Below, piece after piece: positions 34,188 through 42,741 of a stretch of DNA of 64,000 bases (the first letter of the stretch is position 1; the number at the start of each line of letters is the position of its first letter). The position numbers and the translations under genes are program-made. The stretch covers positions 1 through 64,000 of the forward strand of contig JADJLL010000011.1 of assembly GCA_016710095.1 (NCBI GenBank), given 5' to 3'. The notes below the pieces were generated by a model that was not told the DNA's origin, did not search any database, and worked only from the letters and a program-made list of their open reading frames with translations. The stretch comes from Candidatus Eiseniibacteriota bacterium. Lineage in GTDB: Bacteria; Eisenbacteria; RBG-16-71-46.

Positions 34188-34762
34188 CGCGCCGGGACCG
34201 GGCGCGACGACCACGAGCGGATCGCCTTCGCTCACGCGGTCGTACAGTTCGACGACGTCGGCGTTCGACAGGCGCACGCAGCCGTGCGACGCGGGCACGC
34301 CGAGTTCGCCTTCGCGGTTCGTGCCGTGCACGTACACGTAGCGCTCGAGCGAGTCGCAGCCTGGGCCGCGGTTGATGCCGTTCTCGAGTCCTTCGAGCGT
34401 AAGGATGCGCGTGAGTATCAGGTCGTCGTCGCGCGTCTCGTCGTCCCACACCTCGCCCGTGGGCTCGCGGCTCACGAACACCGTGCCGCGCGCCGCGCCG
34501 TCGCCGATGCGGCGGTGCACGCGATGCCAGCCCGGAGGCGTGCGGAACGAACCGGACTCGCCGCCGATGCCGTTCGCGGCCGTGGACACCGGCCACCACG
34601 CGAGCGCTTCGCGGCCCGCGAGCAACCAGAGGCGCTGCGCGGCGACGTCCACGAGCATCCAGCGCGCGGGCGCCTCGCGGTGCGGCGAGCGGCGCGCGCG
34701 AGCGCGGCGGAGACGAGCGGAGCGAGCGCCTTGGGGTCGGCGGGATCGGCGAGCGGGGCCAT
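34188..34762 (-). CDS. L,D-transpeptidase (YkuD) domain, N-terminal part of the ligase fusion
   Basis: About 190 residues. YkuD fold with ARWMLVDVAAQRLWLLAGR, STAANGIGGESGSFRTPPG, VHGTNREGELG and the catalytic motif SHGCVRLSNADVVELYD (Cys nucleophile). Such enzymes make or attach 3-3 cross-links or lipoproteins to peptidoglycan. No signal peptide is seen. The plausible N-terminus MAPLADPADPKALAPLVSAA (ATG 34762) is in a different frame, with a change near 34689-34705; ATG 34658 would avoid this but starts very close to the fold. The frame then runs without a stop into the MurC/Mpl-type domain (PLVVVAPGPGAMPDPRSS). A cytoplasmic fusion of a cross-linking and a precursor enzyme is unexpected. 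Confidence 0.78.
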
Positions 34763-34827
34763 GCGCGGCAGAGTGCCACAGCCGTGCGGCGGCGGCCACG
34801 CGGAGCGCGCGGCGCTCTCCCGCAACC

Positions 34828-34868
34828 GAAACGGGGACCGGTCCGAAGACCAGCCCCCGTCCGTTTCG
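34828..34868 (-). terminator. Stem-loop with UUCG tetraloop after the metalloprotease gene
   Basis: On the minus strand GAAACGG...GGGGGCTGGTC, TTCG, GACCGGTCCCC...CGTTTC forms about 15 pairs with some G-U. The T tail is weak (GTTTCGGTT). Confidence 0.6.
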
Positions 34869-34894
34869 GCGCGGCCCGCGCCTCTTGAACCGTG

Positions 34895-36085
34895 TTACTT
34901 GATCAGCACCACCGCGCGCGCCACCGACTTGCCCGCCGCGGTCGCACGCACGAAGTACGTGCCGACCGGCAGCTGCTTGGCGGAGAAGGCGAGCGAGTGC
35001 TCACCCGCGGCGTATTCGCCGTCGGCGAGCGTCTCCACGAGGGCGCCGGCGACGTTGTACACCTTGACCGTCACCTGGCCCGCCCGCGGCATGTAGAGCT
35101 GGACGTTGGTGCGCGAGGTGAACGGGTTCGGGTAGATGTTGCGGAAGGCGACCGAGCCCGTCACGCGGACGGCTTCCGTCGGCTCCGGCTTGGCCTGCGC
35201 GACCGCGGCGTTGCAGAGGTTCGGACGGTACGTGCCGACGCTGCTCTGCATGCGCGAGATCTGGAGCGCGGTGAACTGCGTGTAGCAGGCGTCGTACGAG
35301 TAATCCATGTAGTTGTGGATCGGATCCGCGCCGGCGGCCGGGCACGTGTCCTTGTTCGTCGGGCAGCCCGACGTCGCGGTCGCTTCGTACGGCGTGTCGT
35401 TCACCTGGTCGCCAGGAGACGTGCAGCCGCCCTGGAACGTGTGGTACAGGCCGAGGTAGTGACCGGCCTCGTGCGCGAGCGTGCCGCCCTGGTTGTAGTT
35501 GGCGATCGAGCCACCCGGCAGCGAGCCGTAGTGGATGACGACGCCGTGCATCTTGTTGCTCTCGGCGTAGGACCACGGGAACGTGGCCCAGCCCAGCAGG
35601 CCCTGGCCCGGAGCGGCCGAGTACACGTTGAAGCGGTGCAGCGGGTCGATGGCGAGCGCGGTCTTGCAGTTCTTCTCGTTGCGCGAGCCCGGCGTCATCG
35701 TGAAGTACTTGCTGTTGCTCGTGCGATCGACCGAAGCCAGCACGAACGAGAAGCCCGTGCCCGCGTAGCGCTGGTTCATGTACGCGATCTGCGCGTCGAT
35801 GGCGGACTGGGCGACGTTGCCCGTCGATCCGTTCGAGATCACGTGCCACGCGACCTTGATCTGACCAGTCGCCGACGCGCGGCCTTCCTCGATGTAGCGG
35901 CGGAGCGCGGTGCCGACGGCGTCCATTTCCGTCGCGGTCGGTTCGGGGGCGCCACACGAGCGACCGTTGACCAGGTCACCGGAGTGCGGGCCGTCGCCGA
36001 ACGGATTGCGGGCGGCGGAAGCGGTGGACGCGACGGCGAGCAGCAGACCGAGGGCGAACGCGGCGGTCAGGGACCGGTGCTTCAT
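34895..36085 (-). CDS. Secreted pappalysin-like zinc metalloprotease with FlgD-like sorting domain
   Basis: 396 residues from ATG 36085 (AGGAGG 6 nt upstream). Signal peptide MKHRSLTAAFALGLLLAVAS with AxA cleavage near STASAA. M43-like catalytic core: zinc site HEAGHYLGLYH at about 205-215, the Met-turn in HNYMDYSYDACYTQFT, and several Cys for disulfides (GGCTSPGDQV, SGCPTNKDTC). The last 80 residues (YPNPFTSRTNVQLYMPRAG, VKVYNVAGALVETL, GTYFVRATAAG) form the same C-terminal module as the protein at the left edge of the window. Expected at the cell surface or outside; substrate unknown. Confidence 0.92.
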   Translation of the reverse strand: MKHRSLTAAFALGLLLAVASTASAARNPFGDGPHSGDLVNGRSCGAPEPTATEMDAVGTALRRYIEEGRASATGQIKVAWHVISNGSTGNVAQSAIDAQIAYMNQRYAGTGFSFVLASVDRTSNSKYFTMTPGSRNEKNCKTALAIDPLHRFNVYSAAPGQGLLGWATFPWSYAESNKMHGVVIHYGSLPGGSIANYNQGGTLAHEAGHYLGLYHTFQGGCTSPGDQVNDTPYEATATSGCPTNKDTCPAAGADPIHNYMDYSYDACYTQFTALQISRMQSSVGTYRPNLCNAAVAQAKPEPTEAVRVTGSVAFRNIYPNPFTSRTNVQLYMPRAGQVTVKVYNVAGALVETLADGEYAAGEHSLAFSAKQLPVGTYFVRATAAGKSVARAVVLIK

Positions 36086-36267
36086 GACGGTGCCTCCTGG
36101 CTGGGGGATCGGCGGCGGCGCCGGTTCGGCCCCGGGACATCGCACCGCCCCGGATCTCGGCCAACCGACAGGCCGGAGAAGATGCCAGCGGCCCGCCGGA
36201 CATTTCAAGGACATTTCTTGACGCGTCCTTATCATTCAGGCGCGGCCGGGCGCTCGCACTCCATGCG

Positions 36268-36298
36268 AAAGGGGCGGCGCCTCGTCGGCACCGCCCCT
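36268..36298 (-). terminator. Intrinsic terminator of allE
   Basis: On the minus strand AGGGGCGGTGCC and GGCGCCGCCCCT pair (one G-U) around GACGA, followed by TTTCGC. It lies 24 bp after the allE stop. Confidence 0.8.
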
Positions 36299-36321
36299 GT
36301 TCGTCGCTCGAACGCCCGGGA

Positions 36322-37068
36322 TCAGAGCGTGACGTCGCGATGGACGTCCTTGTAGTAGATGTACCGTGACGGCACCGCACCGGCCGCATAGAACGACTGC
36401 GGCACGAACGGGCCCATCCAGATGAAGTCGCCCTTCTGGACTTCCATCCACTCGCGGCCCAGGTAGTACACGCCCTGGCCCTGCAGGAAGACGAGGCCGT
36501 GTTCCATCACGTGCGTCTCCGTGACCGGCAGCGAGCCGCCCGGAGGGAACGTGAAGATGTTCATGGCCATGTCCCAGATCGTGTCCACGGGCAGCAGCGT
36601 CTTGAGGATCACGCCCTCCATGCCCATGTAGGTCTCGCCGGGAAGCTTGTTCTCGTTGCCCACGAGATCGTGTGGCTTTTGGGAGCCATACGGCACGTAG
36701 CGCTTCTTGAGCCAGAGGAGCTTCGCGGGCGCTTCGGCGTCCACGGAGAAGCGCGAGCCGGGCTTCATGTAGGCGAAGCCGCCGCTCGTGAGCGTGTGGC
36801 CGGCGCCGTTGAGGTCGAGGCGCACCTCGCCCTCGAACACGAACAGGAACGACTGCACGCCGTCGGCGAGCGTCTGCTGCGTGCCGCCGCCCGCGGCGAG
36901 CGCCAGTTCGTACTGCACGAACGCGGCGCCCATGGCCGGCGCGGTCAGGACCTTCGAGACGGTGTTGCGCCACTCGGGCAGGACGCTTTCGGCCACACCC
37001 TCCGGCGGCAGCAGCGCCCAGTCCCGCTCCACGCGGGCACGGCTGCCCACGAGTCCGATACGTGACAT
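36322..37068 (-). CDS. allE: (S)-ureidoglycine aminohydrolase
   Basis: 248 residues from ATG 37068 (GGGGAGG 6 nt upstream). Bicupin: the first barrel carries LFVFEGEVRLDLNGAGHTLTSGGFAYM, the second ETHVMEHGLVFLQGQGVYYLG with His/Glu metal ligands (ETHVMEHG). It hydrolyses (S)-ureidoglycine to (S)-ureidoglycolate and ammonia, downstream of allantoate amidohydrolase, and fits the allC/allB genes 2-5 kb away. Divergent from the malate-synthase-like gene across a 100-bp gap that holds a palindrome. Confidence 0.9.
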   Translation of the reverse strand: MSRIGLVGSRARVERDWALLPPEGVAESVLPEWRNTVSKVLTAPAMGAAFVQYELALAAGGGTQQTLADGVQSFLFVFEGEVRLDLNGAGHTLTSGGFAYMKPGSRFSVDAEAPAKLLWLKKRYVPYGSQKPHDLVGNENKLPGETYMGMEGVILKTLLPVDTIWDMAMNIFTFPPGGSLPVTETHVMEHGLVFLQGQGVYYLGREWMEVQKGDFIWMGPFVPQSFYAAGAVPSRYIYYKDVHRDVTL

Positions 37069-37102
37069 CTTGCAGTCCTCCCCAACGGTTTCCTGCTGCG
37101 TT

Positions 37103-37118
37103 CCGGGGCGTGCCCCGG
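37103..37118. promoter_or_regulatory. Palindrome between allE and the divergent aldolase-type gene
   Basis: CCGGGGC-GT-GCCCCGG, 7-bp perfect arms with a 2-bp centre, at the middle of the divergent gap. TACAGT follows at 37120-37125 and could be the -10 of the plus-strand gene. A shared operator is plausible. Confidence 0.4.
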
Positions 37119-37168
37119 CTACAGTCCCGCGCTCATCCCACACCTGCGGCCCATCACGGAGACGCGCC

Positions 37169-38620
37169 ATGACCACGGTGCTGAACGACGCCCTCACTCA
37201 CGATGCCCTTGCGCGGCTCTCGGCCGCCAATCGCGCATTCGCCGCAGCCTACCCCGGCGATCCGATCGACCGCCAGCCCGTGCACACGGTGTACGGCGGC
37301 GCCCAGTTGTTCACGCACGACATCGCCGCGAAGCTCGGCGCCGCGGGGCTCAAGGGCCTCGCCGAGTACGCGCCGGACTTCTGCACCTTCGCGCGCGCGA
37401 TCTCGCTCGCGGGCTCCGAGAAGCTGCCCGGGCTGCCCGCCGAGCGCGCCCAGCTCGAGGCGCGCCTCGCGGCGAACGCCGAGGCGCTGCGCACGTCCGA
37501 GCCCGCCGCCTACCTCGCGCACACGGTCTACCAGCGCGTGCTCGAGAAGATGAAGCGCGAGCCGATCGAGGACTTCCGCATCGACTTCGAGGACGGCTAC
37601 GGCAACCGCCCCGACACGGAAGAGGACGGCCACGCGATCGCCGACGCCGAGCAGGTCGCGATCGGGATGGAGAAGGGCACGCTGCCGCCGTTCATTGGCA
37701 TCCGCATCAAGCCGTTCACGGAGGAGCTGCGCGCGCGCGGCATCCGCACGCTCGACCTCTTCCTCACGACGCTGCTGCGCAAGAGCGGCGGCAAGCTGCC
37801 CGCGAACTTCGTCGTCACGCTGCCCAAGGTGACGATTCCCGAGCAGGTCGAGACGCTCGTGTCGCTGTTCGAGCTGCTCGAGCGCCAGCACCAGCTCGTG
37901 CCGGGCGCGCTGCGGCTCGAGATCATGGTCGAGACGACGCAGAGCGTGATCGGCCCCGACGGCACGGTGCCGCTGCGCCGGCTCGTCGCCGCGGCGCAGG
38001 GCCGCTGCGTCGGCGCGCACCTCGGCGTGTACGACTACACGGCGTCGTGCAACGTCACCGCGCTCTATCAGGCGCCCGGCCATCCCGCGTGCGCGTTCGC
38101 GCGCCACGTGATGCAGGTCGCGCTCGCGCAGACGGGCGTCGCGATCTCGGACGGCGCGGTCACGATCATGCCGGTCGCGCCGCATCGCGCGCCCGAGGGC
38201 GGCACGCTCACGGACGTGCAGGCGCAGGCGAACCGCAAGGCCGTGCACGGCGCGTGGAAGCAGCACTACGACGAAGTGCGGCGCGCGCTGCGCGAGGCGT
38301 ACTACCAGGGCTGGGACCTGCATCCGGGCCAGCTGCCGACTCGGCACGCGGCGGTCGTGGCGTTCTTCCTCGAAGGGCGCGACGAAGCGGCGGAGCGTCT
38401 CAAGCGATTCGTCGAGAAGGCGGCGCAGGCGACGCTGCTCGGCAACGTGTTCGACGACGCCGCGACCGGGCAGGGGCTGCTGAACTTCTTCCTGCGCGGG
38501 ATCTCGTGCGGGGCGCTGACGGAAGCCGAGGCGCTGTCGACGGGGCTCACGCTCGACGAGCTGCGCGGGCGCAGCTTCGTGAAGATCCTGAAGGGACGCG
38601 GAGGTCAGCTGCCGCGGTAG
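37169..38620 (+). CDS. Malate-synthase/CitE-like TIM-barrel protein (DUF6986 type)
   Basis: 483 residues from ATG 37169 (GGAGA upstream). A HpcH/HpaI-CitE-type barrel: DFRIDFEDGYGNRPDTEEDGHA supplies the Glu/Asp that bind Mg in this superfamily; IGIRIKPFTEELRARGI; FVVTLPKVTIPEQV; RLEIMVETTQSVIGPDG; GRCVGAHLGVYDYTASCNVT. These motifs resemble malate synthase and citrate lyase beta, but it is not a standard AceB or GlcB. It sits inside the allantoin genes, and ureidoglycolate cleavage yields glyoxylate, so condensation of glyoxylate with an acyl-CoA is a reasonable hypothesis. Its 3' end overlaps uraH by 16 bp. Confidence 0.75.
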   Translation: MTTVLNDALTHDALARLSAANRAFAAAYPGDPIDRQPVHTVYGGAQLFTHDIAAKLGAAGLKGLAEYAPDFCTFARAISLAGSEKLPGLPAERAQLEARLAANAEALRTSEPAAYLAHTVYQRVLEKMKREPIEDFRIDFEDGYGNRPDTEEDGHAIADAEQVAIGMEKGTLPPFIGIRIKPFTEELRARGIRTLDLFLTTLLRKSGGKLPANFVVTLPKVTIPEQVETLVSLFELLERQHQLVPGALRLEIMVETTQSVIGPDGTVPLRRLVAAAQGRCVGAHLGVYDYTASCNVTALYQAPGHPACAFARHVMQVALAQTGVAISDGAVTIMPVAPHRAPEGGTLTDVQAQANRKAVHGAWKQHYDEVRRALREAYYQGWDLHPGQLPTRHAAVVAFFLEGRDEAAERLKRFVEKAAQATLLGNVFDDAATGQGLLNFFLRGISCGALTEAEALSTGLTLDELRGRSFVKILKGRGGQLPR

Positions 38621-38943
38621 GTCGAGAACCCGAACGGGCTCAGCAGCAGCGGCACGTGGTGATGCTGCGCCGCGTCGAACACCTCGAACGTGATCACCGC
38701 CTCCGGCAGGAACGTCTGCGTCCCGCGCGCCGCGAAGTACGCGCCCGTGCCGAACGTCAGCCGCCACAGCCCGGCAGCCATGTCGCCCGGCGCCAGAAAA
38801 TCGCGCACGCGCCCGTCGCCGTCGGTGGCGCGGTCGGCGACCGTGCGCCAGCCGCTGTCGTCCTTGCGTTCGAGCTTCACCGCGACGTTCGCCGCGGGAC
38901 GGCCGGTGGAAAGATCGAGCACGTGGGTCGTGATGGCGCTCAT
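38605..38943 (-). CDS. uraH: 5-hydroxyisourate hydrolase (transthyretin-like)
   Basis: 112 residues. MSAITTHVLDLSTGRPAANVAVKLE with the catalytic N-terminal His, the conserved Arg in FLAPGDMAAGLWRLTF, FLPEAVITFEV with HHHVPLLLSPFGFSTY, and the diagnostic C-terminal YRGS. Converts 5-hydroxyisourate, the uricase product, to OHCU. ATG overlaps the uraD stop as ATGA; last gene of the allB-allC-uraD-uraH run. Confidence 0.96.
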   Translation of the reverse strand: MSAITTHVLDLSTGRPAANVAVKLERKDDSGWRTVADRATDGDGRVRDFLAPGDMAAGLWRLTFGTGAYFAARGTQTFLPEAVITFEVFDAAQHHHVPLLLSPFGFSTYRGS

Positions 38944-39452
38944 GCGTCCTCCCGGAGCAGCTTCTCGAGCCGCAAGTGGGTGATCTTGTTCTGTTCGGCG
39001 GCGGCGATGCGCAACTCCTCGGCGCGCTCGTGCCGCAGGCGCGCTTCGAGCCGCGCGAGCATCTCGGCGGCGGTCAGTCCCGTCGCGCACACGATGAAGA
39101 TGAAACCGAAACGCGCGAAGTAGTCGTCGTTGCCCTTCGCGAGCGCGTGCAGCGTGGCGTCGTCGGCCGCGGCCGCGCCGGCCTGCTCCCCTCCCGCCCA
39201 CTGCGCCGTGGACGCGAACTTCGCGCGCAACGACGCGACGTCGCCGATGCGCGGGTGATGCGCGAACGCTTCGAGCCAATCGCGCTCTTCCATCGCGGCG
39301 GCGCACGCGTCGGCCGAGTCGTGCAGCCCCTCGGCGGTGGCGAAAGGCCGCGACGCGAGCATCGCGCGCACCCAGGCGGACGCGCCACAGCAGCGCACGA
39401 GCGCCTCGGCGGCCGCGGCCTCGGGAGCGGCGTTCAGCTGCTCGATCGTCAC
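38940..39452 (-). CDS. uraD: OHCU decarboxylase
   Basis: 170 residues from GTG 39452, which overlaps the allC stop as GTGA. Family motifs: AFAHHPRIGDVASLRAKF with the catalytic His, GGEQAGAAAADD (SxxEQxGA-like), LHALAKGNDDYFARFGFIFIVCATGLTAAEML, and the C-terminal EQNKITHLRLEKLL. Converts 2-oxo-4-hydroxy-4-carboxy-5-ureidoimidazoline to (S)-allantoin. It lies between allC and uraH in a tightly coupled operon. Confidence 0.95.
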   Translation of the reverse strand: MTIEQLNAAPEAAAAEALVRCCGASAWVRAMLASRPFATAEGLHDSADACAAAMEERDWLEAFAHHPRIGDVASLRAKFASTAQWAGGEQAGAAAADDATLHALAKGNDDYFARFGFIFIVCATGLTAAEMLARLEARLRHERAEELRIAAAEQNKITHLRLEKLLREDA

Positions 39453-40702
39453 GCGACGCTCTTCGCCCACGCGAGCAGCAGCTCGCGCGCAAACGCGGCG
39501 GCTACCCACAGGTCGCGCGCCTTGGTCAGTTCGTCGGGATGGTGGCTGATGCCGAGCCGGCTCGGCGTGAACAGCATGAGCGCGGGCACACCGTCCTGCG
39601 CGAACGCCATCGTGTCGTGCCCCGCGCCGCTCGCCATGCGGCGGTACGGGATCGCCATGCCCGCGGCCATCGCCTCGGCCTCGTCGGCGAGTGCGGCCGA
39701 GAGCGGCGTCGCCGCCTCGCCCGCCTGCACCTCGAGCTCGAGCGCGACACCACGGCGCGACGCGATCGCGCGCGCGCGCTCGACGAGCGTCTCTTCCATG
39801 CGCGAGAGCGACGCGGCGTCGGTGTGGCGGACTTCGAGCAACAGGGCCGCCGCGCCGGGGACGACGTTGTAGAGGCCGGGTTCGGCGCTCGCGCCGCCCG
39901 CGGTCGCGACACCGGGCGCGCCCGTCTCGATCCCGAGCGCCTCGGTCGCGAGCACGATCTCGGCGGCGGCCGCGAGCGCGTCTCGGCGGCGGTCCATCGG
40001 CGTCGTGCCGGCGTGGCGCGCTTCGCCGGTGAGGCGCGCGCGCACGCGGCGGTAGCCCGCGATCGTGTCCACGACGCCGAGCTTCGCGCCCATGGACTCG
40101 AGCACCGGGCCCTGCTCGATGTGCAGCTCCAGCTGGCGCGACGCCGTGAACACGCGCGGCACGGGCGAACCGTCCGGCGGCGCCGCGGCGGCACAGCCCT
40201 TCTCGCGCGCGGCCTGCAGCGCGTCGGCCCAGCGCACGCCGTTCGCGTCGCGCTTGTCCGCGCACTCGGAGGGCACCAGCTGCCCGAGCAGCCCGCGCAC
40301 GCCGGTGAGCGCCATCGGGAAGCGGCTGCCCTCCTCCTCGCACGTCACGAACGCCGCGACCGGCGCGCCCTGAGCGCGCAGCTCGGCCGCGAGCAGCAAC
40401 GCCGCGATCGTGCCGTATGCGCCGTCGAAGCGGCCGCCTCGCGTGACGCTGTCGAGGTGCGAACCCACCGCGATCACGCGCGCGCCGGGCTGCAGCGCGG
40501 GGTCGTGCAGCCACAGATTGCCGATCGCGTCGCACGTCGCGGCGAGGCCGAGCGCACGCGCTTCGCGCTGCAGCCACAGGTGCGCGGCGCACCAGTGCTC
40601 GTCGTACACGAGCCGCGTGACGCCGGGCCCGGGAGCCGAGAACGTCGCGAGCTGGTCGAGCTTCTCGCTGAGCGATTCGAGCGTGAGGAATGAGGTCGTC
40701 AT
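39449..40702 (-). CDS. allC: Allantoate amidohydrolase (M20 family)
   Basis: 417 residues. Two-metal M20/AllC hydrolase: VGSHLDSVTRGGRFDGAYG (His and bridging Asp), VTCEEEGSRFP (Glu pair), ELHIEQGPVLESMG, the dimerisation-domain TGEARHAGTTPMDRRRDAL and the C-terminal SGAGHDTMAFA. Hydrolyses allantoate to (S)-ureidoglycine and ammonia, feeding AllE. The family also contains N-carbamoyl amino-acid hydrolases, but the neighbours settle the choice. 13 bp after allB, and GTGA-coupled to uraD. Confidence 0.9.
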   Translation of the reverse strand: MTTSFLTLESLSEKLDQLATFSAPGPGVTRLVYDEHWCAAHLWLQREARALGLAATCDAIGNLWLHDPALQPGARVIAVGSHLDSVTRGGRFDGAYGTIAALLLAAELRAQGAPVAAFVTCEEEGSRFPMALTGVRGLLGQLVPSECADKRDANGVRWADALQAAREKGCAAAAPPDGSPVPRVFTASRQLELHIEQGPVLESMGAKLGVVDTIAGYRRVRARLTGEARHAGTTPMDRRRDALAAAAEIVLATEALGIETGAPGVATAGGASAEPGLYNVVPGAAALLLEVRHTDAASLSRMEETLVERARAIASRRGVALELEVQAGEAATPLSAALADEAEAMAAGMAIPYRRMASGAGHDTMAFAQDGVPALMLFTPSRLGISHHPDELTKARDLWVAAAFARELLLAWAKSVA

Positions 40703-40715
40703 CGGGGCCGGGACG

Positions 40716-42074
40716 CTACGCGAAGGCCTGCGCCGGGTCCACTGCGGACGCGCGCCGCTGCCACCGCCCCGCGCGCGCGCCGGTCACGGCGGCGCCGTCG
40801 AACACGCGCTCGCCGCGCAGCCAGGTGCCGCGCACGACGCCGCGCAGCGCGCGGCCCGCGTACGGCGTCACGGCGTGGCGCTGGCGCAGCCGCGACGCGT
40901 TCACGCCGAACGTGACCTTGTCGTCGAAGGCGACGAAGTCGGCGTCGCGCCCCGGCGCGATCGCGCCCTTGCGCGCCGCGAGGCCGGCGAGTTCGGCGGG
41001 CGCGCCGCTCGTCCAGCGCGCGAGATGCACGAGCGTGGCGCCGCGCTTCGCGACCGCGGTCCACGTCGCGGACAGCGCCAGCTCGAGCGAGGCGATGCCG
41101 CCCCACGCTCGGCCGAAATCGCCCGAGTCGAGCGCCTTGGTCGCGGGCGGTGCAGGCGAATGATCGCTCGCGACGAGCGCCAGCTCGCGCGCGACGAGGG
41201 CGGCGACGAGCGCGTCGCGTTCGCGCGCCTCGCGGATCGGCGGCGCGCACTTGAACGCCGTCGCACCGTCGGCGATCTCCTCCGCCGCGAAGCTCAGGTA
41301 GTGCGGACAGGTCTCGGCGGTCAGGCGCGCCCCGGCAGGCGCAGCCGCGAGCGCGTCGAGCGCCGCGCGCGAGGCCACGTGCACGACGTGCACGTGCGCG
41401 CCAGTCGCCGCGGACAGCCGAGCGAGCAGCGCGATCGCCTGCGCTTCGGCCTCCGGCGGTCGGCTCGCGAGCCAGTCCGCGTGGCGGCGCGTCGAAACGG
41501 GCATCGGTCGCAACGCAGCCGGATCCTCGGCGTGCGCAAGCAGCGGGTAGTCGAGCGCCCCGATGATCGCCATGGCGATCCCGAGCGAACGCGAGTCGAC
41601 GTGGCCGAACTCGTCCACGCCCGAGGGCGACAGGAAGCACTTGAACCCGAGCACGCCGGCGGCGGCGAGGTCTTCGAGCGCCGCGGCGTTGCCGGGCACG
41701 ACGCCGCCCCAGAGGCCGACGTCCACGGTGAGCTGTCCCGCCATCGCGCGCACCTTCGCGCGCAGCGCGTCGGCGTCGTTGGTCGCGGGGATCGAGTTGA
41801 GCGGCATGTCCACGATCGTCGTGACGCCGCCCGCGGCCGCGGCGGCGGTCGCCGTGGCGAACCCTTCCCACTCCGTGCGGCCGGGCTCGTTCACGTGCAC
41901 GTGCGTGTCCACGACACCGGGCAGCAGCGCGACGTCACCGAGTTCGTCGGTGACCGCGAGCGGCGCGCCGTGCGGCTCGAGCGACACGATCACACCGTCC
42001 TGCACGACGACGCATGCCGCGACGATGCCGTCCGGCGTCACCACGCGGCGCGAGCGAAAGACGCGCGCGCTCAT
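40716..42074 (-). CDS. allB: Allantoinase
   Basis: 452 residues from ATG 42074. Cyclic amidohydrolase fold: VDTHVHVNEPGRTEWEGFATAT gives the first metal His pair, GFKCFLSPSG the carboxylated Lys, LLAHAEDP and VHVVHVAS the further His, LVASDHSPAP the metal Asp; TAETCPHYLSF and FKCAPPIRE are typical of allantoinase and dihydropyrimidinase relatives. Opens (S)-allantoin to allantoate. Its ATG overlaps the DUF423 stop as ATGA. Confidence 0.93.
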   Translation of the reverse strand: MSARVFRSRRVVTPDGIVAACVVVQDGVIVSLEPHGAPLAVTDELGDVALLPGVVDTHVHVNEPGRTEWEGFATATAAAAAGGVTTIVDMPLNSIPATNDADALRAKVRAMAGQLTVDVGLWGGVVPGNAAALEDLAAAGVLGFKCFLSPSGVDEFGHVDSRSLGIAMAIIGALDYPLLAHAEDPAALRPMPVSTRRHADWLASRPPEAEAQAIALLARLSAATGAHVHVVHVASRAALDALAAAPAGARLTAETCPHYLSFAAEEIADGATAFKCAPPIREARERDALVAALVARELALVASDHSPAPPATKALDSGDFGRAWGGIASLELALSATWTAVAKRGATLVHLARWTSGAPAELAGLAARKGAIAPGRDADFVAFDDKVTFGVNASRLRQRHAVTPYAGRALRGVVRGTWLRGERVFDGAAVTGARAGRWQRRASAVDPAQAFA

Positions 42075-42427
42075 CGCGACGGCCACCAGGCGCGGGCGAG
42101 CAACGCCCAGCCCGCGAGGAAGCACACGCCGCCGACGGGCGTCACCGCGCCCCAGAGACGAACGCCCGACAGCGCGAGCGCGTACAGGCTGCCGGAGAAG
42201 ATCACGGTGCCCGCGACGAGCAGCCAGCCGCCCCACGAAGCGCCGGGGCGGTCGTGGCGCTGCCCGACCAGCATCAGCCCCAGCCCGTGGATCAACTGGT
42301 AGCGCGCGCCGGTCTCGAAGATCGCGAGCATCTCGGGCGCGAGATGGTCGCGCAGGCCGTGCGCGCCGAACGCTCCGGCGCCGACACCGAGCAGGAGGAA
42401 CAGTGCGCCGATGGACGAGAAGTACAT
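42071..42427 (-). CDS. DUF423 small membrane protein
   Basis: 118 residues, about four helices (MYFSSIGALFLLLGVGAGAF, YQLIHGLGLMLVG, GWLLVAGTVIFSGSLYALALSG, WGAVTPVGGVCFLAGWALL). AFGAHGLRDHL and FSGSLYAL are hallmarks of the DUF423/YgdD family, whose function is unknown. GGAGG lies upstream. It overlaps allB by ATGA and is the first gene of the allantoin operon, which may be chance, since the family is found in many contexts. Confidence 0.88.
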   Translation of the reverse strand: MYFSSIGALFLLLGVGAGAFGAHGLRDHLAPEMLAIFETGARYQLIHGLGLMLVGQRHDRPGASWGGWLLVAGTVIFSGSLYALALSGVRLWGAVTPVGGVCFLAGWALLARAWWPSR

Positions 42428-42496
42428 GCTCCGATCCTCCCCGGGTTGGGCGCGGCCACGCCGCGCGCGCGGCCGGACGGGCCGTGCGCGCCCAAG

Positions 42497-42533
42497 AAAA
42501 AAACCGGGGAGCGCGAACCAATGCGCTCCCCGG
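42497..42533 (-). terminator. Intrinsic terminator of the tRNA-Asn gene
   Basis: On the minus strand CCGGGGAGCGC (42533-42523), 8-nt loop, GCGCTCCCCGG (42514-42504), then seven T: perfect 11-bp arms, 7 bp after the tRNA end. Confidence 0.92.
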
Positions 42534-42539
42534 CGAAAC

Positions 42540-42614
<75 letters not shown>

Positions 42615-42666
42615 ACCGCACTGCGGGCCGGGCGATCACGCCGGGCCGGAATGTCATGCGGGCGAG

Positions 42667-42696
42667 GAGATTAGTCGCTCCGGCGCGGGTCGGTCA
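42667..42696 (-). promoter_or_regulatory. Candidate promoter of the tRNA-Asn gene
   Basis: Minus strand TTGACC (42696-42691), 18-bp spacer, TAATCT (42672-42667). Transcription would begin about 45 nt before the mature tRNA. Confidence 0.45.
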
Positions 42697-42741
42697 AGCC
42701 GACCACCCTCACCGGACCTCCCGCGGACCCGTGCGCCGCGC

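Noticed and set aside
37169..38620. Standard malate synthase (AceB/GlcB)
   Set aside because: Length and motifs differ; only the Mg-binding barrel features are shared, so a named enzyme is not justified.
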